A stretch of 64,000 nt of DNA, from NCBI GenBank assembly GCA_938028705.1, contig CALIZI010000229.1, positions 1 through 64,000 on the forward strand. The letters are read 5' to 3'. Source of the DNA: an uncultured Saprospiraceae bacterium. Its GTDB lineage: Bacteria; Bacteroidota; Bacteroidia; Chitinophagales; Saprospiraceae. Made by a program: the position numbers and the translations under genes. Below are positions 50,451-58,952 of the stretch, in pieces; the first letter of the stretch is position 1, and every line of letters starts with the position of its first letter. Below the pieces are notes generated by a model. The model did no database searches. It was not told where the DNA came from and was given only the letters and a program-made list of their open reading frames with translations.

Positions 50451-50869
50451 AGTAGTGACGAGTAAGCGAGTGGCGAGTTGTCGAATTAACGAGGGTATCG
50501 AGTGATTTGTATTCAACTTTTTCCGACCATTTAAACGATAAGTAAGGTGCGGTGACAATACGCCAATCAGGGGTTATACTTTTATTTATATTTTAAGTGT
50601 GTGGATGAAATGCTGTGCTTTGGTTATTAGTCAATGGTCGATAGTCTATAATTGATGGTTCCTTTTTCAAACTATACATCAGCACGATTTATAAAGCAAT
50701 TTTTTGTAATAAAAATACTTCTTTTGATTATCATACTGACTACTTTAATTATCAAATAAATAATTTTCAAATTATTAAAAAAAAATATTTTAAATATAAT
50801 TTTTATTAATTATTTGACAACTAAAGTAGTCAGTACATATAAGGCAGCTAAAGCAGCCTGTACTATTTG
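50451..50869. other. Gap between tssR and the ABC transporter gene
   Basis: No gene seen. CGAGTAAGCGAGTGGCGAGT-type words lie beside the ABC start (50459-50510). TACTGACTAC with its imperfect complement (50745 and 50825) brackets a 70-base pure A/T stretch and could form a large stem after tssR. Confidence 0.45.
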
Positions 50870-53224
50870 TTAAGGCAATACTTCTTGTGGTACCCAGTAG
50901 TAGGTTTGGTCTCTGGAGCGGAAGAAGTAGTCGGGGTTCCCGACCACTTTTTGCATGGTTTGTAGTTTTTTGTCCATGTAAAAAAAGATGTCTTGTATTT
51001 CTTCGTCGCTTACTTTTCTTCTATCTTCAAGTTCGGCTATGGTGTATTTGCTGAGTAGCTCACTGGTGGTGGGCAAACCGGTAACAATTTCAAGCACTTC
51101 TGCAGGGGTTTTGTTGGCAATTTCCTGCTTGGCTTCCGTACCGTAATATCCGATAAGGATTTGTTTGTAGGCATTAATGATTTCTTCTCTAAGTTCGCTG
51201 GGTGTATTACCTACATCCACTAATTTTTCGAGTTCTTTTTCCAATTCGTTAAACTCTTGACGTGTCAGGAATATGACATGCTTGAAGATAGGATATTCCA
51301 ATTTGTCCACTTGCAAAGGCGCGTAGGCTTCTACAAATAGTTGGTAGTCCATATCTCTGATTTTTCGGAGTGTAGCAGGGTCAATATCAGGAATTTCTTT
51401 GAGGAAATATTCCAATATGGCTTCGTTGATGCCGGGCTTGCAATCTATGTATATTTTACAATCAAGGTCACGAAGGAGTCGCTCATGTTGTTTCTCAAAT
51501 GAGGTGAGCATAGTTCTGATTTCCTCTTCGAGTTCTTCCTGCGACATGGCTCCGCCTTTGTCGGAATAGGTCAATGAGCCGGGCAAAAGACTTTCGATGG
51601 GATAGCGAAGGCGGAAGGTGTTGCCACTATCCTCGTACAGTGTAGGGCGTATGCCGGATCTGCCGGAGGACTCTACGATAAATTCTTTGGTTTGATTGAT
51701 AAATTCATTATAAATACGTCCCGGTAATCCCTTGACATTACGGGTTTGGAAAGAGATAAACCCACATTCGGTATCTTTCATGCGTTGGATAATATCGGTA
51801 CTGTTGGTATTCAAGGAACTACCTGCATCACCTATAAGTACGATGATATTGGTTTGTTTCGGGTTGAGGGTTCTAGTGGCTTTTCGGATGCCTTCGTAAA
51901 GGTCAGTGGGATCATCATTGTCTTGAGACAAGTCGGTTTTGTCTCTGTAATTTTTGAGAGATTGAATGACAGAGGAATGCTTGGAGGTAAGAGAATAACT
52001 ATCTACTACGCCCTCTCCGCTTTTACCGTAAATGACCGTACCTATTTTGTATTTTTTGTCAGAATTTTTGAATAAATTGATACTGTTTTGAATGGCATTG
52101 ATGATAGGCACAAAGAAGGAATGGTTACTTTGTGTACCATCAATAACGAATACTATATTGATGTTTTGTTTTTTGTCTCTGACAGTATTGTACTGTGCTT
52201 CGAGGTTGGCATGTTCCTCTGCTGAAAGGACTTTAAGGTTGCTTTTGCTATATACATCGGTGATCGCTCCGGTTTTGTAAATCTTGTTGTCGAGTTTGCT
52301 GATGACAGGCATACGCTTCCATGATGAGGGATAGCCCACTTCATATTTATCTTTATCCCATAATATTTTTTCATACTGTGCAGTTGTACCTGTTTTGAAG
52401 GCTAAAGCACCTTGATAATTATTAAATAAACTCGCCTTGACGTTTTGCCTTCTTCTTTCAGTGGCGGCACTTTGGTCATCATTGGGTTCTATACAAAGAC
52501 GCTGTGACCATACCTGAGCATTTTTCTCTGATATCCAGCCTTTTATGACTTCCTGTGCGCCTGCGGAACGAGATAATTTATTGGAAATTCCTACAAGATA
52601 TTTGTTATTTTCTTGTTTGAACACATATAAAAATTCAAATAATCTGACATCGTTGTCATTTTCGGTATTGGCTTCGACGGTAGGCGAATTGTAGAGGGTT
52701 AATTGCTTGTCAGTAGATTTCCCTCTGACCATATCGGCGATGCTATGCCCAACGAGTGCTTTGATGGTAAATTCCGTTTGTTTATTGACCAACGAATTGT
52801 TCCAAAGCAACAGTCTATCCTTGTCAGCCCAACCATAATAGTCGGCTTTTTTCATATTGACCTTACGCGAAACATTTGAAGATATTATGCTGGGGTCATA
52901 CTTAATGAGTTCCACCCGCGTATCGGTCTCGCCAATGACGTAAAAGTTTTCCATGAAATTTATGGTTTTACTTTTAGTATCGCTATTGGCGGAGGTATAA
53001 GTGATATTGTTGTCTCTGTCTGAATGTACCACCCAATCGTTTCTTGGTCCGGCGGCGTTAAGTTTGTTTTGGACACCGTTGGTACCACTACCGGTAGGTT
53101 TCATAAATTGTGTAGGGATCTGTACAATTTTTGCTCTTTTAGGTTTTTGTGCTTGCACGGTAGTTATACTAAGTGCTAAAATACATGCGAGTAGTGCGGA
53201 TATTTTCAGAATAAGGTATTTCAT
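50870..53224 (-). CDS. tssR: T6SS envelope protein TssR
   Basis: The start was set at 53224 (MKYLILKISALLACILALSITTVQAQ), giving a signal peptide and 784 residues. A von Willebrand A-like domain lies near residues 360-540 (INIVFVIDGTQSNHSFFVPII with a DGT.S metal-site variant, IIVLIGDAGSS, CGFISFQTRN). The N-terminal part is beta-rich with SWxR-type wall-domain features (WISEKNAQVW), and the C-terminal ~230 residues are helical. This architecture and length match TssR, a component specific to Bacteroidota T6SSiii that helps span the envelope. It sits in an operon with other envelope proteins. Confidence 0.85.
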   Translation of the reverse strand: MKYLILKISALLACILALSITTVQAQKPKRAKIVQIPTQFMKPTGSGTNGVQNKLNAAGPRNDWVVHSDRDNNITYTSANSDTKSKTINFMENFYVIGETDTRVELIKYDPSIISSNVSRKVNMKKADYYGWADKDRLLLWNNSLVNKQTEFTIKALVGHSIADMVRGKSTDKQLTLYNSPTVEANTENDNDVRLFEFLYVFKQENNKYLVGISNKLSRSAGAQEVIKGWISEKNAQVWSQRLCIEPNDDQSAATERRRQNVKASLFNNYQGALAFKTGTTAQYEKILWDKDKYEVGYPSSWKRMPVISKLDNKIYKTGAITDVYSKSNLKVLSAEEHANLEAQYNTVRDKKQNINIVFVIDGTQSNHSFFVPIINAIQNSINLFKNSDKKYKIGTVIYGKSGEGVVDSYSLTSKHSSVIQSLKNYRDKTDLSQDNDDPTDLYEGIRKATRTLNPKQTNIIVLIGDAGSSLNTNSTDIIQRMKDTECGFISFQTRNVKGLPGRIYNEFINQTKEFIVESSGRSGIRPTLYEDSGNTFRLRYPIESLLPGSLTYSDKGGAMSQEELEEEIRTMLTSFEKQHERLLRDLDCKIYIDCKPGINEAILEYFLKEIPDIDPATLRKIRDMDYQLFVEAYAPLQVDKLEYPIFKHVIFLTRQEFNELEKELEKLVDVGNTPSELREEIINAYKQILIGYYGTEAKQEIANKTPAEVLEIVTGLPTTSELLSKYTIAELEDRRKVSDEEIQDIFFYMDKKLQTMQKVVGNPDYFFRSRDQTYYWVPQEVLP

Positions 53225-53484
53225 AACTGCTCTTGATTTGTTAATGATCATTGTAAATCATTAGGGGATTGCTGTTAATTAATTTCGTTTATGTGAATAT
53301 ATCGGATAATGGAAAAACTAGGTAATTAGTTAATCAGGAAAAATACATTGAGATTATTTATAAAATATAATTACAATTTAAAACCTGATTTCCAAATTTC
53401 TGTTTTTCCTCAAAAACTTGCTTATACTACTTTACAACAAAATCGGTGTATGAAATGCGCTAATGTGTGTGGATGAAGCGTCAT

Positions 53485-54105
53485 TTATACAGGAATGATG
53501 TTGTAGGTAATTTTCATTTTTACCTGATTGGCAGCATATTGCAAAGTTTCTTTAATTTTATTGAGTTTGAGTTTATCGTCTTGATTGTTGTTGATATACA
53601 AGTTGACGGTTATATTTTCTTCAAAGCCAAGGGTTTGTGCAAATTCATTGGATAGCATGGCTATCATGGCTCCGGCTTTTTTTTCTAAGGAGGAAGCGTA
53701 CCTATTGGTCACGAAAAAGTGAAAGCTGACTTGCCCGTTGACTTCAAAAACATCGTCGTAGAGTACTTCGCGTATGAGTTTCTTCTCGGCAAATTTGTTG
53801 CTCGGAAGCGGGGTGTCATTTTCGAGCAGGTTGTTGAGCAATTTGCTGACATCTTCGGGTTCGGTCGTGGTACGCGGACTTTCACCATTGCTGGCGTAGA
53901 GTATCAGTCGTCCATTGTCTTCAGCTATTTTTGTGGCTCGTTGTTCTATCAGTTCTATTTGTTTTTGCGATAAGCCATCGGTGGGTGTAGGACGACTATT
54001 ATCGACATAAATAAAATCGAAGGTCTTGTAAGCCTCGCCTGCCTGTGCTTGTAACAAAGGTGTACATACTGTATGTAAAAATAATGCCAAGATTATATGT
54101 TTCAT
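53485..54105 (-). CDS. Exported protein of unknown function in the T6SS envelope operon
   Basis: The start was set at 54105 (MKHIILALFLHTVCTPLLQAQ), a clear signal peptide; the longer frame to 54156 lacks one at the N-terminus. The 206-residue product has FIYVDNSRPTPTDGLSQKQIELIEQ, then a region like the second half of a VWA-type fold (GRLILYASNGESPR; YDDVFEVNGQVSFHFFVTNRY). It lies between tssR and the rod-like membrane protein, all in one direction, and probably acts in the periplasm. Confidence 0.7.
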   Translation of the reverse strand: MKHIILALFLHTVCTPLLQAQAGEAYKTFDFIYVDNSRPTPTDGLSQKQIELIEQRATKIAEDNGRLILYASNGESPRTTTEPEDVSKLLNNLLENDTPLPSNKFAEKKLIREVLYDDVFEVNGQVSFHFFVTNRYASSLEKKAGAMIAMLSNEFAQTLGFEENITVNLYINNNQDDKLKLNKIKETLQYAANQVKMKITYNIIPV

Positions 54106-54164
54106 GGTGCGATGTGTTTTATAGTTCATAGTTGATGGTTCATGGTGTTTTAGCACTTCACTAA

Positions 54165-55361
54165 TTATTGTTCATAAATAGTAATCAGCGTGACTATGCC
54201 ATTTTCTTGGGTAATTTGCACTTTATCAATTCTTTTTTGTTTTTCGGGAATGGTAATATCCTGACAATAATTGTACAATTTTTCGGATGTTGTTGTACTG
54301 TTATTGACGATATTGACCGGAGTATTGTCGTCGGCTATTTTGATAATTTTATCATAGTCGTTTCCAAGATTTTTGTTGCGAATGATGGCATCAAGCGATG
54401 TTTTGATGGTTCTTTCATTATCTTGTTTTTGGTTAGCAAATCTTAATTTCTCTTCTTCGGCTTCGCGTTTTTTTCTGGCTTCTTCGGCTATGGCTGCCAG
54501 TCTTTCTTTTTCGGCTTGGGCTGCTTTATCGCGTTCTATTTGTGCTAATTTATCCTTTTCTGCTTGCACTTTTCTTTCTTCTTCCAATTTTGCCAACCTT
54601 TCTTTTTCTAATTCCGCTTTTTTCTCACGTTCTATTTTTGCCAATCTATCGCGTTCAGCTTGCGCTAATTTATCCTTTTCTAATTGGGCTAATCTGTCTT
54701 TTTCGGCTTGCGCTTGTCTTTCCTTTGTTAATTGAGTTTGTCGGTCGCGTTCTAATTGAGCTAATCTGTCACGCTCCGATTGCGCTTGTCGGTCTATCTC
54801 CAATTGCGCTAACCTGTCTTTCTCGGCTTGCGCTTGTCTTTCTTTATTTAATTGAGCTTGTCGGTCGCGTTCTAATTGGGCTAATCTGTCACGCTCGGTT
54901 TGGGCTTGTCGGTCTATCTCCAATTGGGCTAACCTGTCTTTCTCGGCTTGCGCTTGTCTTTCTTTATTTAATTGAGCTTGTTGGTCGCGTTCTATTTGGG
55001 CTAATCTGTCGCGCTCCGATTGGGCTTGTCGGTTCAATTCCGCTTGTCGTATATCACGTTCTATTTGTGTTTTTTTGTCTTTTTCCGCTTGCGCTTGTTG
55101 TGCTAACTTCTCTTGTCTTTCTTTTTCTATTTGTGCTAATCTATCTCGCTCGGCTTGCGCTTCGGTTTCTATTTCTTCTTGCTTTATTCTTTGTTCTTCT
55201 TGGTCATTAATAGCCTTTGTATTCACTTTTTGAGGTACTTGTAAAGGCTTGGTTGCAATAGGCTTTGACGCAACGGTTTCCAGCGCACATTTTTTATATA
55301 CAATAAAAGAAAGCACAATAAGTGCAATACTAATCATTATAATTGTTATAGTCCTGTCCAT
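54165..55361 (-). CDS. Single-pass inner-membrane coiled-coil rod, T6SS-associated
   Basis: A 398-residue protein. One N-terminal helix (ITIIMISIALIVLSFIVY) anchors it. Residues ~55-305 are an almost unbroken charged helix of RLAQLERDRQAQ-type units with 40-residue repeats. The last ~85 residues form a domain (YDKIIKIADDNTPVNIV, KRIDKVQI.., ending IYEQ) shared with the proteins at 55657 and 24184. Its topology resembles the reported TssO/TssP class of Bacteroidota T6SS but it is longer. A ~250-residue single helix would measure roughly 35 nm, enough to span the periplasm. Confidence 0.75.
   Translation of the reverse strand: MDRTITIIMISIALIVLSFIVYKKCALETVASKPIATKPLQVPQKVNTKAINDQEEQRIKQEEIETEAQAERDRLAQIEKERQEKLAQQAQAEKDKKTQIERDIRQAELNRQAQSERDRLAQIERDQQAQLNKERQAQAEKDRLAQLEIDRQAQTERDRLAQLERDRQAQLNKERQAQAEKDRLAQLEIDRQAQSERDRLAQLERDRQTQLTKERQAQAEKDRLAQLEKDKLAQAERDRLAKIEREKKAELEKERLAKLEEERKVQAEKDKLAQIERDKAAQAEKERLAAIAEEARKKREAEEEKLRFANQKQDNERTIKTSLDAIIRNKNLGNDYDKIIKIADDNTPVNIVNNSTTTSEKLYNYCQDITIPEKQKRIDKVQITQENGIVTLITIYEQ
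54720..55080. repeat. 120-bp tandem repeats in the rod protein gene
   Basis: Three successive units of about 120 bases share CGGTCGCGTTCTAATTG, CTGTCACGCTC, TCGGTCTATCTCCAATTG and CTTTCTCGGCTTGCGCTTGT. They encode the 40-residue coiled-coil repeats. Units differ by a few bases, so copy number could change by recombination and alter rod length. Confidence 0.8.
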
Positions 55362-55656
55362 CTGTTGAGTCTTATTGTAATATTTTCAATAGGTTTATAA
55401 CCCATTGGAGAAGAATGAAAATGCAATTTTTTTTGGTCGCACTGAAATATAGCCGTTTTTTAATTAACCAAAATTATTTTATAATTTATTTATTATTAAA
55501 AACTAATTATTTATAAATATTTTTTATTATAAAATGATTTAAAATGCCCTTATTTCAGTAGAACCTTTTTTAATAAAAATATTTTTTGAAATAATTTAAT
55601 TAAAAAATATGTTATGATAGTAAAATTAAATCATTAATCACGAATTACTACCACCA

Positions 55657-56916
55657 CTACTGTTCTGTAATTTTTAATCCTGTGGCTTTACCGCTGGCAT
55701 CCTTGCCCAATACTTGAACATTTCTGATGCGTTGTCCACCTTGTATATTTAAATTATTATAATAATCGTGAAATGATTTTTCAATTTGTATGCCACTCTT
55801 TACAATCTGTACGGTCATTTCTTCATCAGCTATATTGGGCAATAAATCATTATAATAAATATTTGTCTTTTGTTCGCTGTTTGTACTTATTGCAATTTCC
55901 TGAAATTTATTTTTTAAGTTCGTTGCCAAATCTACTGTCGGTGCCGGTAAAATGGTCGAAGGTGGTGAAGTTACTATATCATCAGCTACTCTTTCATTAC
56001 CTGCAACTACAGGAGGTGGTGGAGGTGGAGTCACTATTTGTGCCGGAGCGATACTTATATTCCTAGTTGCTACATTTCTGCCTGTACCATTGACCGACAG
56101 CGTGACCCTGTAATTGCCTGCGTAATTATATACATGTGCGGGGTTGCGCTCCTGCGAAGTATAGTTATCGCCAAAGTTCCAAAGCCAGCTCGTTGCATTG
56201 GGTGTTTGGTCATTAAAATATACCATTTCGCCTGCTCGTGCATTGGGATTACGAATGCCGAATGTAGCGATATTCGTTGAGCCTCCCGTATTTATCGGTA
56301 TCGGTTTTTTACAATCTTTTACTGTAACGGTCAAGGTAGAGGTCAGTTCCCCTTCGCCATTGAGCATACGTTTGACGGTGTATGTGCCGGGATTTTTGTA
56401 GGTATGACGCGGATTGGGCAATACAGATGTATTGGCATCGCCAAAATCCCACCACCATGCGGAAGCGTCTTGTGTATTGTCATTAAATTCAAGAACATCC
56501 GATACGCAAGCCTCTTTTTTTGATACAGATATTTCGCCCGATACAATTGTAATATCATCGTATATATCTTCATTTACGGTCGTATCTGTCACCTCGACTA
56601 CGAGTTTATATCTACAGCCTTCATTTATCCTGACCTCCACGTCCTGTTCTCCCGCTTTTTTGAAGGTAAATGTAGGCGCAGGTTCTTTGGACTTTTGCCC
56701 GTCTTTTGTGTGCCATTGATAGGTAGAATTTTCGGGTAATTTGCCAAGTGCTGCTACCGAAAAATGTACTTGCTCGCCTATCTCATAGCTTGTTTGTGCT
56801 GTCTTTATGCTTACATCAGTCGGGCATACCGGCTTTTTCTTAAATACGGCTATGCCAATGAAAATCAAGGCAATCAATGCCACTGCCATAATCGCCATGA
56901 CGATGTTTCTATCCAT
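55657..56916 (-). CDS. Single-pass inner-membrane protein with PKD domains, T6SS-associated
   Basis: A 419-residue protein with one N-terminal helix (VMAIMAVALIALIFIGIAVF) and a periplasmic part. Three PKD-like units follow: the first near 35-110, then WWWDFGDANTSVLPNPRHTYKNPGTYTV and WLWNFGDNYTSQERNPAHVYNYAGNYRV. A Pro-rich linker (PPPPPPVV) leads to the C-terminal ~85-residue domain (YYNDLLPNIADEEMTVQIV, GQRIRNVQVLGKD, LKITEQ). N-terminus and C-terminal domain match the neighbouring rod protein, so the two are divergent paralogues with different spacers. Confidence 0.78.
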   Translation of the reverse strand: MDRNIVMAIMAVALIALIFIGIAVFKKKPVCPTDVSIKTAQTSYEIGEQVHFSVAALGKLPENSTYQWHTKDGQKSKEPAPTFTFKKAGEQDVEVRINEGCRYKLVVEVTDTTVNEDIYDDITIVSGEISVSKKEACVSDVLEFNDNTQDASAWWWDFGDANTSVLPNPRHTYKNPGTYTVKRMLNGEGELTSTLTVTVKDCKKPIPINTGGSTNIATFGIRNPNARAGEMVYFNDQTPNATSWLWNFGDNYTSQERNPAHVYNYAGNYRVTLSVNGTGRNVATRNISIAPAQIVTPPPPPPVVAGNERVADDIVTSPPSTILPAPTVDLATNLKNKFQEIAISTNSEQKTNIYYNDLLPNIADEEMTVQIVKSGIQIEKSFHDYYNNLNIQGGQRIRNVQVLGKDASGKATGLKITEQ

Positions 56917-57103
56917 TTTTTATATTATTTTAATTAGGCAATGGTCGATAGTCCACAGTCGATAGATAAAATTGTTTTATGTAAAAAACAATTTTAAGGA
57001 TTAACCGGACAAAATTCGGACATTATCCAAAATTCAAAAGAAATAGCTTATAAGTATATCCCTGATTGATGTAGAAAAGTAAACACCAATTGTTGTCTAA
57101 TTT

Positions 57104-58819
57104 TTATAATTTGAATGATAAACCTATATTTAGTCCGAAATTGGAATATCCTGCACCTCCGTTGAGCGGCGAATTGTACTCGCCTTTTCCTTCACTGTTA
57201 ATCAGGTCGGTAATTCTGTAACCGTCTGTATTGCCGCTGCTCAGGCTACCGGAGGTATATTGACCGCCTAAGAGTACAGACATTTTATCCGAAAGGCTAA
57301 AGGTCACACCTATTCTTCCTAACAGACCAATATGGGAGGAAAAGTCTATTTTATCATCCATGCTGACTGCTTCTATATCTGTACCGAGATTCAGAGTAGG
57401 ATCTTGAAACATGCGGACATTACCCCGATTTAATGTATCGTTATGAATAGGATTTGCATTGGTATTATCGTAACCATAATTCACACCATCAGCACTATAA
57501 TATATAGCTTCATAATCAATTGTACCACCACCAAAAGTGCTTTTTGCCGAAGAGGATAGATTGTACAAAATACCTAGATTGGCGAATACGCCAATTTTAT
57601 CGTTTATATCCGTTTTAAATTTCAATAATAAAGGAATACCTATATTAGTGACGGTATATTCTTCGGTGAGGTTGGCAATGCTTACAACTCTTTCGTAATC
57701 CTGCCCGGATACACCATTGTACGCATCAGACCAGTATCTGGCTTCAAAATTATTGACATCAAATTTGCCCCCCATACGATTGAATAAGATACCCGCACCG
57801 ATGCCTATATTATTGGTAAAAAAGTAATCCACCTCTGCCCCAAAACTAATGCCCGAACCGCCACTTCCGGCAATGGCATTTTCCGTCACACCACGATTGA
57901 TGCCATAATCAAATTCGACTCCTCCTGCATCGAAGCTGCTTCTGCCAAGTCCGGCAATGAGGTCAATATAAAGACCTCTGCCGTCTTTATCTTTCTCCTC
58001 AATGCTTATATTGACCTTTGCTTCAATGCATGCTTTTTTGGTGTCACATACTTTATAGGTAAATTGGTCACTTGTGGCTTCCGTAATTTCATTTGCGGTG
58101 TATGTCCACCTACCATTGGCATTGGTTTTTAGTGTACCTTTTGAAGGTCCACTGACTTTGGTGTAGGTCAGTTTATCTCCATCAGAATCTTTACAGCTAT
58201 CGTTAAGATTAATACTTATGGTTTCGCCGGATTTTACTTTTATATCAATGTTTTTGGCTATCGGTGCTTCATTTTCCGGTATCGGTGGTTTTATGGGTTC
58301 AGTGGTCAAATTAGAGATTTTTACATAGTTCAGTTCTCTGTCCATTTCAAGGTTGAGTGTCACGTCAGATGTTTTGAGGTAGTAACCGCCCTTTTCCTTC
58401 TTAGCTCTGAATTGTCGCTCCATAAATACTTTGGCTTTGCGCTTATCCAATTCGCTATAATCTGCCTGTAATTTGGAGACTTTTATAGTCATACCCTGTC
58501 CATAGCGTTCCATGAGATCGGCGGTATATTGGTCAATGTTTTGCTCTTTGAGTTCTCCTCCACCGTCTTCTGTTCTTTGAATAGCAACCTCGTCGGTTAT
58601 CTTCGCGCCTTCCACAAAGAGGTCTTTGAATGCCTGTACTTTCTCCGGCGAATATTCCGTGCCGCCCAATTCGGTGAGTTCGCAATTGTTGATATAATTT
58701 TCGATGAGTTCGTCAATTTGGTCGGCTACCTTACGACGTTCCTGCCAGTCCAGTTTTTGTGCAGAAACGACATTGAATATAAGTATAAATGACGATATAA
58801 AAAATAATGTCTTTTTCAT
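57104..58819 (-). CDS. Outer-membrane beta-barrel protein with an Ig-like domain
   Basis: A 571-residue protein with signal peptide MKKTLFFISSFILIFNVVSAQ. Residues ~22-170 are helical and resemble a periplasmic cup. Residues ~185-290 form a cadherin/Ig-like fold (IDIKVKSGETISINLNDSCKDSDGDKLTYTKVSG; SDQFTYKVCDTKKACIEAKV). From ~295 a barrel follows (GLYIDLIAGLGRSSF; ISFGAEVDYFFTNNIGIGAGI; ending FGLNIGLSFKL). It is the first gene of the operon encoding the inner-membrane rod proteins and TssR, and could be the outer-membrane anchor of the T6SS envelope complex. Confidence 0.75.
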   Translation of the reverse strand: MKKTLFFISSFILIFNVVSAQKLDWQERRKVADQIDELIENYINNCELTELGGTEYSPEKVQAFKDLFVEGAKITDEVAIQRTEDGGGELKEQNIDQYTADLMERYGQGMTIKVSKLQADYSELDKRKAKVFMERQFRAKKEKGGYYLKTSDVTLNLEMDRELNYVKISNLTTEPIKPPIPENEAPIAKNIDIKVKSGETISINLNDSCKDSDGDKLTYTKVSGPSKGTLKTNANGRWTYTANEITEATSDQFTYKVCDTKKACIEAKVNISIEEKDKDGRGLYIDLIAGLGRSSFDAGGVEFDYGINRGVTENAIAGSGGSGISFGAEVDYFFTNNIGIGAGILFNRMGGKFDVNNFEARYWSDAYNGVSGQDYERVVSIANLTEEYTVTNIGIPLLLKFKTDINDKIGVFANLGILYNLSSSAKSTFGGGTIDYEAIYYSADGVNYGYDNTNANPIHNDTLNRGNVRMFQDPTLNLGTDIEAVSMDDKIDFSSHIGLLGRIGVTFSLSDKMSVLLGGQYTSGSLSSGNTDGYRITDLINSEGKGEYNSPLNGGAGYSNFGLNIGLSFKL

Positions 58820-58952
58820 ATTTTTGTTTTCGATTGGTGATTTGTTTTTACCACTAAGGACACGAAGTACACGAAAGTCGAACTAACGCAAAAGAGAACT
58901 AAGTTTGTCTAAAAAACTCGTTATCAAATACTTGTGTGTCTTAGTGTTAGTT

